Positions 31,440 through 46,699 of a stretch of 64,000 nt of DNA are shown piece after piece; position 1 is the first letter of the stretch, and each line of letters begins with the position of its first letter. Source of the DNA: Echinarachnius parma (lineage: Eukaryota; Echinodermata; Echinoidea; Clypeasteroida; Echinarachniidae); the NCBI GenBank assembly GCA_037951105.1, contig JBAMJV010008115.1:1-64000 (forward strand), in the 5' to 3' direction. Below the pieces are notes generated by a model. It was not told where the DNA came from, searched no databases, and saw only the letters and a list, made by a program, of their open reading frames with translations. The translations under genes and the position numbers were made by a program.

Positions 31440-32855
31440 GATCGCTTAGTTCTCCTTCTCCTGTGTGCTCAGGATTAATTTTCCGACCATGAATTCGCCA
31501 TAAATGTTAAGCTTAAACTATAAGAATTGTAATATGGTATTCAACTAGTAGATAATTGGTGCTTTAAAATGTGTAAAAATACGAATAAAACTTGTAAAAC
31601 AATAAGTTTGAAGAGTCATTTCTTTCGTTAAAAAACACTTTTCATTCTCCGTGTACCCAAAATATTAATTACTTACCACCTTTCGTAGATATTGTTCTAG
31701 CAGAATATCATACTTTCTGTAAATGTTGTTTTTTCATCCGGTCAGGAACTAGCAAAATAATTGACATGTTGATTTGCGATCATTTCGAAATCGAAATCAA
31801 CCGGGGGATACCACGCTAACTCTTGCTCTGCGCCCATACTTCAATATACTGCAATATACTGCAATGACAATGCATTGACTTGCGAATTCACACGGTGCAA
31901 TGATCCATAGAACAAAGGCTTACACTACCCTAGTTGCTAAGCTACAACACAACTATTGTACCTGGTCACTTTCTATAGCTTGCGCCCGCACCTGATTTTC
32001 CTTTTGGTGCGTGACCCCCGGAATAAATGGCTTTATATTGCCCCATATATACGTATTATTCTGTATGTTGTTATCTAAAGTCAAAATACAAATAATGTCT
32101 GTAACTGTATTAACAAAGGCTATGCTCAGCAGTTTGTAGTACTATACCTAGAACTTCAGCAATTAAGTATAATATATTATGAATTGCTCGCTCACATGCG
32201 TTATAAGCGTTGGTAATGCATTTTTACTTTTACAATCCCAGTGAACAACATACATAATAATACGTATGTGGGGCTATCAAGCCGTTTATTCCGGGGGTTA
32301 CGCACCCAAGAGGAAAATCAGGTGCGTGCGCAAGCTATAGAAAGTGACCAGGTACAATAGTTGTGTTGTAGCTTAGCAACTAGGGTAGTGTAAGCCTTTG
32401 TTATATGGATCATTGCACCGTGTGAATTCGCAAGTCAATGCATTGTCATTGCAGTATATTGAAGAATCGACGCAGAGCAAGAGATAGCGTGGTATCCCCC
32501 GGTTTATTTCGATTTCGAAATGATCGCAAATCGACCATGTCAATTATTTTGCTAGTTCCTGACCGGATGAAAAAACAACATTTACAGAAAGTATGATATT
32601 CTGCTAGAGCAATATCTATAAACAGTAGTAAGTAATTAATATTTTGGATACACGGAGAATGAAAAGTGTTTTTTAACGAAAGAAATTACTTTTCAAACTT
32701 ATTTTTTGTACAAGTTTTTATTCCTATTTTTACACATTTTAAAACATCAATTTTTACGAGTTGAATACCATATTACAATCTTTATAGTTTAAGCTTACAA
32801 TTTGTGGCAAATTCATGGTCGGAAAATTAATTCTGAGCACACAGGGAGAAGGGGA
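31440..32855. repeat. Very large imperfect palindrome (arms about 600 bp)
   Basis: Left arm about 31440-32055 and right arm about 32265-32855 are inverted copies with only scattered differences, for example TGTGTGCTCAGGATTAATTT / AAATTAATTCTGAGCACACA, GCTAGTTCCTGACCGGATGA and TGTGAATTCGCAAGTCAATG. The spacer is about 210 bp. Weaker symmetry extends outwards (CGCACCGCGTTGTGATC / TCACAACGCGGTGCAT). No coding capacity was found in the arms. Confidence 0.82.
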
Positions 32856-35800
32856 ACTGGGCCATGTCGTAGCTCATTATATGCGAGCGGCGCAATATTT
32901 TATGCATACGACTTGCATTCATACAAGCGATTCACAACGCGGTGCATTTATACTGGAATGTAGTGACATCCCACGAAGACCACGCCAGTGATTGAGACAT
33001 ACAAATCACTGGCAAGAGCTGCCGAAAATCTTCCAACGAGGAGGTCTGGCAGTAATTAGCCGAGACCGAATCCTGAACTGGATAAGCCTTATGGCTTAAT
33101 AATGCCTTGGCTCTGAACAATCCCGGATGTGTGCCCAGGACTGTCTCAAGATGCCAATGTATTGCCAGGAACCACTCTCCGCAGGTCGTGGTTCCCCAAT
33201 ACGCGTTCTTGAATGAAGAACCAGCACTCTCGAGTAATATGGCTCCTCATTCAGTCTGAGAACGGATCATTCCTGTCGCATAATTGAGCTCATTGGGAGG
33301 CGGGTCTCCCAACTTATGTGAAGTGCCAGCACCCTCAGGTCATGGTTCATTCACGATGTGCTCGTTCAAAACGAATAAATCGGCTCAGTCCCGATGGCCG
33401 AGTCAATAAGTTCTCAGTTGGTCACTTACCGAATGAATTGAAAGTGAGCTGTGCTCGCTCACAGCCACTTCCTATCATCCTTGCCCCTGGTGAAGTAGCA
33501 CTCCGAAACGAATTCCTGCAGTGCCCCTTTGCCATTCGGGTATGATGACAACTGAAAACAACGCATAAAATTACCTGGGAGTGTAAGGCTGCCTTCTTTG
33601 GCATTACCCCGACGCTTGAACTCCTCAGGTAAACAAAAGAGAACTAAACCGTATGGTAGGAAGATTATCCCGTATTAAGACTTCCTACCTAAAATACAAT
33701 TAAACTTAAAACTTCCTTCTATAACCAGAACGGAGAAGGAAAACTAATCTCACCGAGTGAGAGTCTTTACTGGAAACATAAAAAGACTCGCACTTAAAAC
33801 GATATGGAAAGGAAGGCCTGGTCCATTTTCCATCAATATAAAAGCTAGTGCAAGACTAATTTTCAAAGCAACTTTTCAATAATTAATCTTCTTATAAACT
33901 CAATTTCCATACAATGGCTCGAAAAAGGCCATTGCACATCCAATGACTAGAAAGTGCCCGTTTATCCAAATAAGCCCTAATTAGAGCGACACACTGACCC
34001 CGTCCAGTCCCAAATTAAAGCCTAGGAATAAAACTTTATTCATTTCACATCGCCCAAGACTAACAATCCTATATTTTATACCATCCAAAAACAATTATAG
34101 GACTTACATGTATCCTCAATCAATGCCAATTTTCAAAAAATCAATGGGAGACCTATCCCATCTTCCCCCTCCCTCATATAAAATGAGCAGTAGGGAGCTC
34201 TCCAATCAATACAAATAAAAACACAGCGCGAGTGCTATCTCATTTTGCCATGAAGCTTCTTCTCCTTAAAGGGATCTAGTAACTTTGTTGAGATGTGCAA
34301 AAACTGATGAATGGTTGATGCAATGTATACTGTTGTTATCTCATATGTCCTCAGGGTATTGTGTGAAAATTTCAGGTCAAATGGACAATGTATGGCCAAG
34401 TAATGAGCGAAAATGCAAAGTGATATTGGGTGATATTCACCAACTCACTGCATTCACTTTGTACAGGGATGAAAATCTCGCCCGGAGATTTTCTTATCTA
34501 AATACTTCAATCATACATATCTTTGTAATGAAAGGGAAATTTGAAAAACCGAAAGCTGTCCCATGATTTTATTGTTAATACGAATACAACAAGGTATAAA
34601 GGAACCGCTAGAATTACAATTTTATTTTGAGGATTTGGACAATGTTACAAAGTCCCTTTAAAGCCCAAACTCTATTTTAACAATATTTTCCCTGAGCTTA
34701 AACTAAAAGAGAACCTCATTGTAGCACACCAACCAAAGTTTACCAAACAATTTATATTTATATCTAGGGTAGCTGGTGCTCTGCACAAAGCCCACATATA
34801 TATTCGTAAGAATCATTCAAATGGTTCCTTCTCAATCTGTGCCAAATTATTGGTTACACAGATCTATAATATATATATTTACACAAAGCCATGCCAGTAG
34901 ACATAGACTGCTTTTCTCTTTAGACTCGCTATCTTTACGAGTCGTATTCAAACAATAATATCGCGTGAATGCTTCTACCAATTTTGAATTAAATAAAGGA
35001 AATCCACTCACGCTACGTTGGATACGTGTAAGCCTTCAATAAACTCTTGTGCCTCCAATGCCGTATACTATATAAATTACCGGGTCCATGTGTGCAATAT
35101 ATATCTGAGCGGCAATTGCCTCATGTCAGTCCTTGCACACACTTCTCCATATATCATGACCAATGTATACATTATACGCGATCTATTTGACCCGGCGAGA
35201 AACAGCGACTATAGACTTGCTACGAATCTTGGCTTTAAAATGCAGGTTCCCTCTGCGATCATCGCTAAAGATGCTACGCTGAATCCGAGATCCTCTGGCA
35301 TTATAAAATCGATCCCATCAGGCTCCCAAAGTAGATAAGGATGCGTGGTCCCTCCATGCTAGTCGACGATTAAAAATGACCCCCTAAAACTAAATAACAG
35401 TCCTGTCTATCACAAACTTCAGGGGCCATTACATAACTTGCTGCTTCCACGTGTTATAGCAGCCTAGCATGCAAGTTACCTACAATAATTTTATAATCGA
35501 TGCACAAATACAGGCCTATACTTGTGCCTTAAAAACCATCAATTAATGTATAATGCATCCTGTCAGCCAAATGACTGTCGCTTGGAGGAGTTCCTAGCCG
35601 CTTCCAGCCATGTAGCTGTCAGTCAACTAGGGTCCTCTACGCTAGAGTCACGTCAAGACGACTGTCGTTCCGAATGACTCTGGGAATAGCCGGGTCGCAG
35701 TCCAATGTTGCACTCTCACTAGGGGAGGTGCACGAGTGGCTGCTCTCCGACTGGAGTCCTCGAGCACTAGAGCCGAATCTCGAGTTAAGGCCTACTAGGA

Positions 35801-37560
35801 TCCAACCTAATCTACCGCGAGTCTAATAAAACCAAAATATGGAGTGGAACGTGTAAAAACCGGATGCTCCTGGACCGTTGGTGTTCCCGCGATCAGCTGT
35901 TTCCAAATAATAAATCCTCATGGTAATGAAAGTCTTCTCTCCCTAACACCATAAGAAAATATATAAATAAAAACCAATCATGGCAATGAGAGTCTATTTC
36001 GCTCTAACACCACAATTGAAGAAATCCATGCTAAATAATCGCAAGGACCTGTTCCACTGGGATAGCATCACGTTGTGTTGAATCACCGCGAGCTATCTCC
36101 AAAACTGTTGCCGCGATGTACAAAACTCAGTGGACTAAATCAGCATTCCTTTTGCCTTCTGCAACCTGCTTGTAATGAAAGAAAGAAACTCAAAGAATGG
36201 TTATTGCCATGGCATACATAATTTACAAAAGGATGAATGTCAGGTGTAATTCATCCCACATTCATTCTATAAATTCATAGCATGCCCAAACAAATTAAAG
36301 TCTTTATAAATACCAGGAACCCAATTTGAACTTGGTGGTGCTGCCTCATATAAAAACATGCATACCAATTACTAAAGTTATCTACAATCAAAGTGGATGC
36401 ATATCTTATCCAAACAAAATAAGGCCCCATTTGTATGCTCCATGAATCCCTCAAATGAAATCCAAGTGTGTGCTTAAAATATTTGATTATATTTACACAC
36501 TCAATTCCAAATATAAATAAGGGTGACTTATAAGAACGTAAACAACTCACTCAATATCAAATACTTTGTGCCACAATTTATTTATAAAAACAATCAGGCA
36601 CAATGTTCCAATCAATTGAGCCCATAAATAAACTCCCAAGAGTAATAAGTTTATAAAATAAATATCTGTGTGTGTCTTTTGTTACACAACAGCAAACTCA
36701 TAAAGAAAAGGGTGCTTAATTCAATCAATCATCTGTCTGCTGTTCCCTAATCGGCATCACGGGTACCCCGGATGGTCTAGATCCTAGAGGTGCCACGAGT
36801 CCGACTCGGTCAAGCAATTGCAGATCGATTAATTGACAAGCCACACACACACTTACTGCTCCGACATGAGCTGCAAATTATTAAAAATAATAAGGCTCTA
36901 TAATTCCCTAAAGGCTGGGTATCCCATTTTAAAAAGATGCCCAGACCTTCCACAAACCAAACACATTGTAACTAAAATACCCTCTAGGTTTATAGAGGGC
37001 GTTCATTTCCTAAATACATCACACATTCCTGCTCTCGATAAACAAACCAGAGCATCTTATATACAAATGTTACAACACTTCAAGCGTAAACACGGTAAAC
37101 TCTTATGAGTTACAATTGTAGCGTTCTTATACCCTCCACTTATGAAGTAAAGCGAGGCAGAAGAACGTCGATATTTACAACATGTATACTATCAAATGTT
37201 TACGTCCAACATCAATTAATCATGACATTGGGATCGTGAACAATGTTGATAAATATACAACAAACAAACAAATATTTAATCGATCACTATCCCATATGGA
37301 GAGCCTCATAATTACTGATACCACGAATTTAGAGGCAACTCGTGGATCAGCAATATTTACAAAAGTGGTTAATCAGAGTTGAAGTCAACCACTGATCACA
37401 TATATATAATACACCGTCATGCACTGCAATAATGAAATTGTCACCGAATAAATGGCAATTGCCAATGCGGCAATTATCAAGGTGACAATTAACTTGCATT
37501 CTGCAAGCATAATTATTTGTCACAAATATAAACATTTGTAACAATATTGAATCAATCGAG
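32856..37560. other. Unassigned stretch
   Basis: No exon or transposon protein recognised. It contains moderately GC-rich blocks (33120-33540, 35560-35830) with partial internal repetition (AGGTCGTGGTTCCCCA / AGGTCATGGTTCATTC near 33185 and 33338) and the foldback listed at 34266. Open frames of up to 106 residues have no motif. Confidence 0.3.
34266..34661. mobile_element. TTAA foldback (396 bp)
   Basis: Left TTAAAGGGATCTAGTAACTT and right (complement) TTAAAGGGACTTTGTAACAT, with TTAA at both ends. Another member of the TTAAAGGG-ended group. Confidence 0.6.
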
Positions 37561-38295
37561 AATCAATTGATCGGCTATAGATATATCCATAACCCAAACA
37601 TACATGATCACGTAGATCCCAACACCCGATAGTACAACAACAATCAATCAAACATCCTAGAAACTTCTCATACACTCAATTCTCACACCGGTTATCTTGG
37701 TTTAACCGACCACACAGGGCCCCGCAAACCGGTTATCTTGATCCCACTCACACAAACGACCTCAAACCGATATCTAGGCCACATGCCGCAAACGATTACT
37801 AACCATATTGGTCCCTCTAAAACACTGATGAAACTCAGTCACGTCGAGAGTCATCCCACTAACAATCCAAACCGTAGTATAAAAAATATACGCCACCAAC
37901 TATCCCAATTCCAATCTCCCCGAGATCATAACAATCCAACAGCAACACCGACTTTATTCACCAAAAGGCACAATAACCACACTACTATACATCTACGCAT
38001 CCAAAATCTACAAATACTAACTACCCTACATGGCAAACAATCGCCACACAATCCACACAACAAATGCATTCAAACAACAAATTTCCAACCCCCACACGAT
38101 CATCAACGGGTGGGACAAGGCATCAATCAATTATGTACAAACATCATCAAACATTGCATTGTCAAAAGACAAAACTTCTGCCACTTGCAAGCATCGACAA
38201 ATACACACTTTGCAATACTCTTTTCCACAATTATTCACAATACAAGCAGCTTCAAAAACATCAACAAAAACTGCAGACTCCAAATTTAGATAGTC
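37560..38295 (+). other. G-poor, A/C-rich strand-asymmetric tract
   Basis: For over 700 bp the plus strand has few G and is dominated by A and C. CACACCGGTTATCTTGGTTT and AACCGGTTATCTTGATCCCA at 37686 and 37729 form a short direct repeat. The 183-residue frame (Asn/His/Thr/Ile-rich) results from lack of stop codons in A/C-rich DNA and has no other sign of being coding. Confidence 0.45.
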
Positions 38296-38369
38296 TAGTT
38301 CTATACTCTGTATTCCCCCCACCCGCCTCCATATATCGCGTGACCCTGTGAATCTGTACGCCTTACAAC

Positions 38370-38530
38370 CTACCCAACTAATAATTGGACGTTTTCTGAA
38401 TGTTCTAAACAGGTTCAAAGTTGGTTATTTGGACGTTATCTGAACACTTTTTTAAAACGTGTATTTGTGGACGGTTGTAAACGTTTTTAGAACGTTCCAA
38501 ATGGACGTTTATAAAACGTTGTTTAAACGT
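38370..38530. repeat. AACGTTTT-rich repeat flanking the next element
   Basis: GGACGTTTTCTGAATGTTCT, GGACGTTATCTGAACACTTT, TAAACGTTTTTAGAACGTTC and ATAAAACGTTGTTTAAACGT. Related words (GGAAACGTTTTAAGAACGTT) follow at 39238-39270, so the element at 38530 appears to sit inside this repeat. Confidence 0.5.
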
Positions 38531-39162
38531 AAAGCTGGGTTGACACTTGCACGAATTTCGTTCCCGCACTGGCACGCAATGCGTCGTGGCAAGGCGTGCC
38601 ATTTCATTGCTACGCAGCGGAGCGTGAAGCCGTTTTTGCAACCTGTTCGCGCACTGTTCACGCATAAGTTACGCACAGTTTATGCAATGCGTGGCCCAAA
38701 ATGGGCCGCATTGGCACACATTGACACGAAATGGCACTACTAGTTTACGCATAGGTTAAGACTGTTCGCGCATTGTTCACGTCTACCGTACCGCATTGTC
38801 CCGCAGTGTCACGCACGACACGCACAGTTTACGCTGTCTTTCCGCATGGCCCCCGCATGGCGTGTAGTGGATTCCCATGGCACGCATTGACACGCATCGA
38901 CACGCACTGTCCGCAGTGTTTGCGCCCAGTTCGCGCAGTGTTTACGCATGGTTCACGCGAGTGCACGCACATGATGCGAAAATTAATGGTGCCAAAATGT
39001 TGAACATTTCGAAATTCTCTCTACGACATGGCACGCACCCCCGCACTGCCCCGCACACTTCACACACTCTTCACGCCCCGTTCACGAAGACTTTACTCAT
39101 TGGCACGACGCAGTGCGTGCCAGTGCGGGAACGAAATTCGTGCAAGTGTCAACCCAGCTTTA
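38530..39162. mobile_element. Foldback with AAAGCTGGGTTGACAC ends
   Basis: Terminal inverted repeats of about 48 bp: AAAGCTGGGTTGACACTTGC, then ACGAATTTCGTTCCCGCACT, at the left and their complement at the right. TA lies at both boundaries. The interior is made of CACGCA / CGCACTGT / TTCACGCA words. Six frames across it give His/Arg/Thr-rich translations that are not genes. Confidence 0.72.
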
Positions 39163-39970
39163 GAAAAACCAATACAAAAACTTTCATCTATTTGCTTTCA
39201 AGTGCAAGGACCAGCAGAAAACCTGTTGGACGCGGCTGGAAACGTTTTAAGAACGTTTTTTAAACGTTGATTAAAGACGAAGACCTTCAATAGCATGTAA
39301 AATCGCTCGGTGTGGAACATTCCGTGCTCAACTGTATAATGTTAGATATAGATATCAAATTGATTGATTCGCTAAAAACTTACATACTCACTCTTTACGG
39401 GTCTCGAGTCAACTTTTTATTGGTCTCGACCATCATAAGTCAGCTCTTAAGACCCCCATTTCAGAATTCCGTTTGGCACACCCCCGTCAACAAATAATTT
39501 GAATGCCCCCCACCCCCGGATTGTAACATGAACTTTTACCGTTATGTGATTTTGTATCATTGTATTTAAATGTACGTTGTTGTCGGTAGATTGTAGAACA
39601 CATCAGTGAGCTGCAGTATGGACACCTTATGAAGTTAATGGATCGAAGCGATATAAACTGTATTGCAACACAGCTCCTCAAATGAATGTATTCTATATTA
39701 TGACATTTTCATAGTCATGTACAAAAATAAATTAAATATAGTTTTTTTCTCGATGAAAGAAAAAAAGAGTAAAAAAGATTTCCCTTTTGAATAACAGCCG
39801 CCTGCCACCTGCGATGCAAAGGAAATCTCCAGTGACTCGCATTCATTGAGACATGAAGGAGGCACCGGGCTCCCAGACATCGCAGGGGTCTCGTCGACTG
39901 CCAACTGTGTATGTAGTCTCCTTCAGTAATATAAGCGGTGTGAATATTACTGTGAAACAATTGCTGGTTA

Positions 39971-42017
<2,047 letters not shown>

Positions 42018-42848
42018 CTATTACACATTGTTTGTGTCAGTGTCCAGAGTACATAGTTCAAAGGGCCATGTTGATGGCTGAGACAGGTTTATATGAAGAA
42101 GGAAAAATAATGACTTTGTTAAATTCTTTAGAGCGACCCCTCAAACAAGCTCTCGTTGATTATGTAAGAAGAACCGGGAGATTACCCGCATAATATTAAG
42201 AGTTTGTATTGAAATTGTTTTTGTATATAATTATGTTTGGCTCTCGTAAAATTATATGCATGCTCAAGCCGGAACAGAGACTGTTTACAGGACATCTGTG
42301 CAGGCCTCTGAAGCTGGTTTGATCAGCATTATAAATTTTGCTGAAAAAGTAATGTGTAACTTTCTTTTGTACTTGTTTATGTAAATAATTAGTAAATTAC
42401 ATCCTGCACTTTGCACTTTCACTTTCAAAGCCCCAAAATGTTTGCTACCTTGTATGTTCTTGAATAATTGAAAATCTATTTTTTGAGTTGATTTGATTTG
42501 ATATATAATTTTGTTTTGTTTTTTGGAATCGGATGCAGGTGCAAAATAGAACGAAGGCGACCAGAGCGCATCTCCATGCATCGAGGGGCATAGACTGATT
42601 CGTCAGTTGAGAAGCCTGCTCAACGTACCGAGCCGGGTTGGCCCGATGATGCCTTTAATTTTGGTTTTGTTTATCGATGGTTTGAACACGTTTATGCACC
42701 CTCAAAAGAAAGAAAAGAAGGAACAAAAATAATGAAAATATTAAAATAAAGAAAATTAATGAGAAGAATTAAAATAATATTTAGTTATTGGCGAAAATAT
42801 TCAAATTGAATGAACCGCCAATAAACTCTAAACAACAACAACAACAAT
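42018..42848 (+). pseudogene. 5'-truncated LINE 3' end with (CAA)n tail
   Basis: The first codons give SITHCLCQCPEYIVQR, a zinc-knuckle-like stretch (H-x-C-x-C-x2-C), then LMAETGLYEEGKIMTLLNSL and YVRRTGRLPA, a stop (42191-42193), a 3'UTR with CCAATAAACTC, and a (CAA)n tail at 42830-42848. This is the usual C-terminal end of a non-LTR retrotransposon polyprotein. It abuts block copy A exactly where the copies elsewhere continue, as expected for a truncated insertion. Confidence 0.55.
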
Positions 42849-42849
42849 A

Positions 42850-44750
42850 GGACAGTCAAAATTGAAGAAAAATGAACCCTGACATGATGTCACACACAGC
42901 GTTCTAAAACAAAAACTACACGACCAAAATTAATGTTCTTGGTATCAATTTTCATTTGAAAAGACACACTATCCGATGGACCCAATCATTTCGTTACTTT
43001 ATTTTGGGAAGGACCCCGTTCCGTTATTTCTGGGCCACCCTGTATAGTGCACAGACTCCAAGATATATGCTGTTACAAGGGAATTTCATAGACAAAAATA
43101 AACAAAATTCAATCGAACAACCGCAATTGCTTTTGGATCGAATTGGTCGATTATCTTGATGCAGATAGTGGGTCATCAGATGCATGTGTTTTAAAAAAAA
43201 TGTTGTTGTATTAACCGATTAAAAAATATCAATGATGACATCGTTATTTTTGTGTATTCGGAACTTTGTAAAAAAAATAATCATATTTTTAGTCGAATCT
43301 CCAGATAATTAACGCATCTGGTCGGATCTAGATAGTGCACACTTATCAGGTTGATTGTGACATCCAAATGGGCTTTAATATCCGAAAGTTTACTTTTACC
43401 TTGTTACCTACGAGTACATTTTACCTACGAATACAGAGTGTCCCCATGATGAAATGCCACATTAATGTTCTTATTAAAGCATTGACTATGGCTATTTTGA
43501 TTTTAATCTTTTGCCAAAGGATGCCTTTGAATCATACACATACATTTATTTATTAATATGATGATAACGCTTGTTAAACAAGGAGGAGAAAATGGTTTAA
43601 TGGTAAATGAGGCAAAAAGGTAATGTTTTAACCTAGTGTGCTCGTAATCGAAATGCCCCCAAAATATGAACATTATAATGCATGAAAAGGAAATAGGTTT
43701 CATACCATAACACTCTCATTTTCTTCAAATATCCAAAATATCTCGTGATATTGCCGTTTGAAATAATGTCAGCGCAGGTATCAAACTCCCTATGTTATTT
43801 TTGTATTCGTAAGTAACGTTTAATTTGTTGATAATTACTTACGAATGCAACACATTTTGTTGAATATCTCCTAAAATTATTATTTGAAAATGATAAATCC
43901 TTGCACATATAAGCGTTATGCTATATTCCATCTAAAAGTTATCTCTCACTAATCTACATACATATTGAAGCTACGACATGCTGAAGTGTATACGTAGGTA
44001 ATGCCATTTTTTTTACCAAACGGGCCTTTTCAGCTTTTGACGTTTCTGGCGGTTATACAATAAAAACACTAGGATTTTTGATAATGCATTTCAATAGTAG
44101 ACACATGAGACTGTAAGCTGAGCACACATTTTCAATCGTGTGACGAATTTTTCAATAAGGCTATGAGTGCTAAAAAATGTATTCGTAGGCAACGCTTAAA
44201 ATTTACCACTGGTTAAAAAATCACCAAAAATCACATGATTGCCAGTTACTTACAAAAACTCATATAATGAGTCCAGACATATGCAACAATTTCCCATGTA
44301 AAAATAAACCAATTCGTATCAAGTCTTCATTCTAAGATTTTTACCGCTCAAAAAAACGTTAATAGCTTTTTTTCAAAAGTGGTCAAAAATAGCATGTTTT
44401 TTGTTCCTGTAAAAAGAAATATAAATGCAATGGTCACACATTTTGTATGGCGCGAAAGGTCTCGCCGAGATGCATCTGCTCAAAGAAAAATCGAGATTGT
44501 AGGACCTTTCAAAAAAATCAAATAGGTCTGAACATGCCGTGTACACTTTTCGTTGGAATCGACCATATACGAAAACATCTCGGGAAATTACACGACATAG
44601 AAGGGTAGACAGATCTATTTGCATGATTCAATATCATATAATAGAATATTCTTTATACGTAATAATAAAATGTAATTAGCTGTTTTCGAGAGATTTGTAT
44701 TCCACTTTCATCATCAGCTGGCGTACGTGTCATGTGAAGTCTGAATTATA
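42850..44750. other. AT-rich stretch without recognised genes
   Basis: Mariner-like end motifs TACAGGGTGGCCC (complement at 43016-43028) and TACAGAGTGTCCCC (43431-43444) point away from each other and do not define an element. A small palindrome TTCGTAAGTAACGTT.../...TTACTTACGAA lies at about 43806-43846. Frames of up to 83 residues are unsupported. Confidence 0.35.
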
Positions 44751-44751
44751 A

Positions 44752-46471
44752 ACCCTCACAAAAAGTTCCGCAATTCAAGTTTGAGCGTTCATATCTCCCT
44801 TATTACTTTATTACCTTTCATAAATGTCTTGCCATTGGAAAGCTTGTAATCTCCCCTTCACAATATATGACATTTGTTATCATGGAATGTGCATTACAAA
44901 GTCAAAAGTGAAATCTTGCAAAAAGCATTAATATGGTCAAACATAATGATAATTTCTCAATCAGTCAATAAAACACACTACATCTTCCTAACAACATACA
45001 CAATCGTTATTGCGCCACCTCAAAATAATAAAGGTATATTTCATCCTAACAAAAGAATGATAAAATGCCATTGACATTCACGCATGACCGACTAAACATC
45101 ATTCATAACACCGTTCTCACAACAAAAGGAGGGTACACTGTTGTTTTATCAATGCATTTTGCAACATTTTACTTTTGACTTTGCCCCATATTCGGGTGTC
45201 ATGCGCATTCCATGATAACATTTTCATGACAAATGTCATATCAGTTTAAAGTGGGGAATACAAGCCTTCCAATCATACCAAACGCATGAATGGTAATAAA
45301 GCAACATGAGAGATATGAACCAGGGGTGTCGATCCGTTTTTGAGATTGGGGGGGCGAAATTTGAAAAAATTTCCAGAGTGATCACTGAGAGAGCTAAAAG
45401 CCCCACATTGGCATGCCCGGAAGTTTTATTATGCGCTCATTGAAAGTGTCTTGATGGCTCGAAGACCTGACTTTGGGGGGCACCCACATTTGGGGACAAT
45501 AATGGGGGTCCAGGGGGCGGAGCCCCCGGAAGCTTTTGGATTTCAGCCATTTGCTCCTAGCATGGGTTTAAAAATTGTATAAAATAGTGAACCTACTCAT
45601 AACGTATTTTTAAAGGGCATAGCGAGGAAAAGACTGAGCCTTGCATGAGATGGATCCACGTGTTCATGTATACTATAGAGCCATCGATATAGTCTAGGGC
45701 ATTGGGCTCCCATGAAACTATAAAGCAAGGGCGTCAACAATTTCTCAAAAGTGTAGGGGAGACATTGCGAGGAAGCGAAGCAACCGAGCGGGGGAGGGTG
45801 TGGGAGGGGGTGTCCCCCTCCCACAGTAGGGAGCTTTTGTATTTTTGGGAGTGAAATTGTGCGATTTGGTGCACACCTGAGACAGAAATTTCACGTAATA
45901 TGAAGTATATAGGTATGGAACCAAACATACATAATGACAAAGGGAGGGGGACAATCTGCCCCTTTTTCAAATGTGGGGGGACATGATATTCCAATTTGAT
46001 TTGCGTTCAGCGCATATGTACCGAGATTATTTTATTTTCTGTGACGGTGTGCTATCTATAGTTTTTTTTTATGAGGGTTTAATAAACTTCGTTTGAGGTG
46101 TGCGTTTGAGAAATTACGCTGCCCAACACATTTCAAAAGGTGAGTTCCCGCAACCCAAATGAAACTTGCAATATGAGAAACTGTATGCGCGCGAAGCGCG
46201 CGGCAAAAAAGAGATTTACAGTCCTTTTCAAACTAAAAAACGGCTATTTTGAAGATTAATTATTGATAAATGTGTCTTTCCCCTCTTTGGCATTATATCA
46301 CTCGATTTTTTTCTTCCTCATTTTCGGAATTATTGGGGGGGCGAAATGATATGTTCGCCCCCCCAATATTTTCATTGGGGGGGGGGGGGCGACCGCCCCC
46401 CCTGCCCCCCCAGGATCGACACCCCTGATATGAACGCTCAAACTTGATTTGCGGAACTTCTTGTGAGGGTT
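44752..46471. mobile_element. ACCCTCACAA foldback interrupted by a hAT-like element
   Basis: Left ACCCTCACAAAAAGTTCCGC and right GCGGAACTTCTTGTGAGGGT. Left-arm words TTTGAGCGTTCATATCTC and TTATTACCTTTCAT(A)AATG reappear inverted before 45320. The right arm resumes at 46428 with ATATGAACGCTCAAACTTGA. Confidence 0.7.
45321..46427. mobile_element. hAT-like non-autonomous element with perfect 8-bp target duplication
   Basis: Ends CAGGGGTGTCGATCC and GGATCGACACCCCTG. Flanked by ATATGAAC at 45313-45320 and 46428-46435. The interior has a GGGGTCCAGGGGGCGGAGCC unit (45504), the GAAGCGAAGCAACCGAGCGG module shared with 14.3 kb, and G/C runs near the right end. No transposase. 8-bp duplications are the hallmark of hAT transposases (family knowledge). 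Confidence 0.8.
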
Positions 46472-46699
46472 TGAATACACAGCTGTATACGTCTCGCTCT
46501 ACGCTCTAGGCGGGGGAGTCGCGCGTGTGACGTCATTAATCCGTACTCGGTAATTCCCGTTTCAAGCCATATAGAAGTTCTGAGAAGGGTCTTGGAAACA
46601 CGCTTCTTATCGCGTTTCATTGATATTTCAAGACTTAAGAGCAGATGATTTGTGTTCTGGTTGGTATAAGCTTCCCGTACATGTATAATTTGTCTATTT

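Noticed and set aside
37738-38289. 183-residue Asn/His/Thr-rich frame
   Set aside because: The frame is open because the strand is A/C-rich and lacks stop codons; no domain, no splice or start context.
38405-39263. Overlapping 76-128-residue frames
   Set aside because: Produced by the CACGCA-word interior of a foldback, open on both strands.
39800-39883. Minus-strand stretch with acceptor- and donor-like sites (VDETPAMSGSPVPPSCLNEC)
   Set aside because: The donor (CAG|GTGGCA) is weak and its exit phase does not fit the first visible exon at 28378; no supporting homology.
43016-43444. Mariner-like ends TACAGGGTGGCCC and TACAGAGTGTCCCC
   Set aside because: The two ends point away from each other and no partner ends were found, so no element can be defined.
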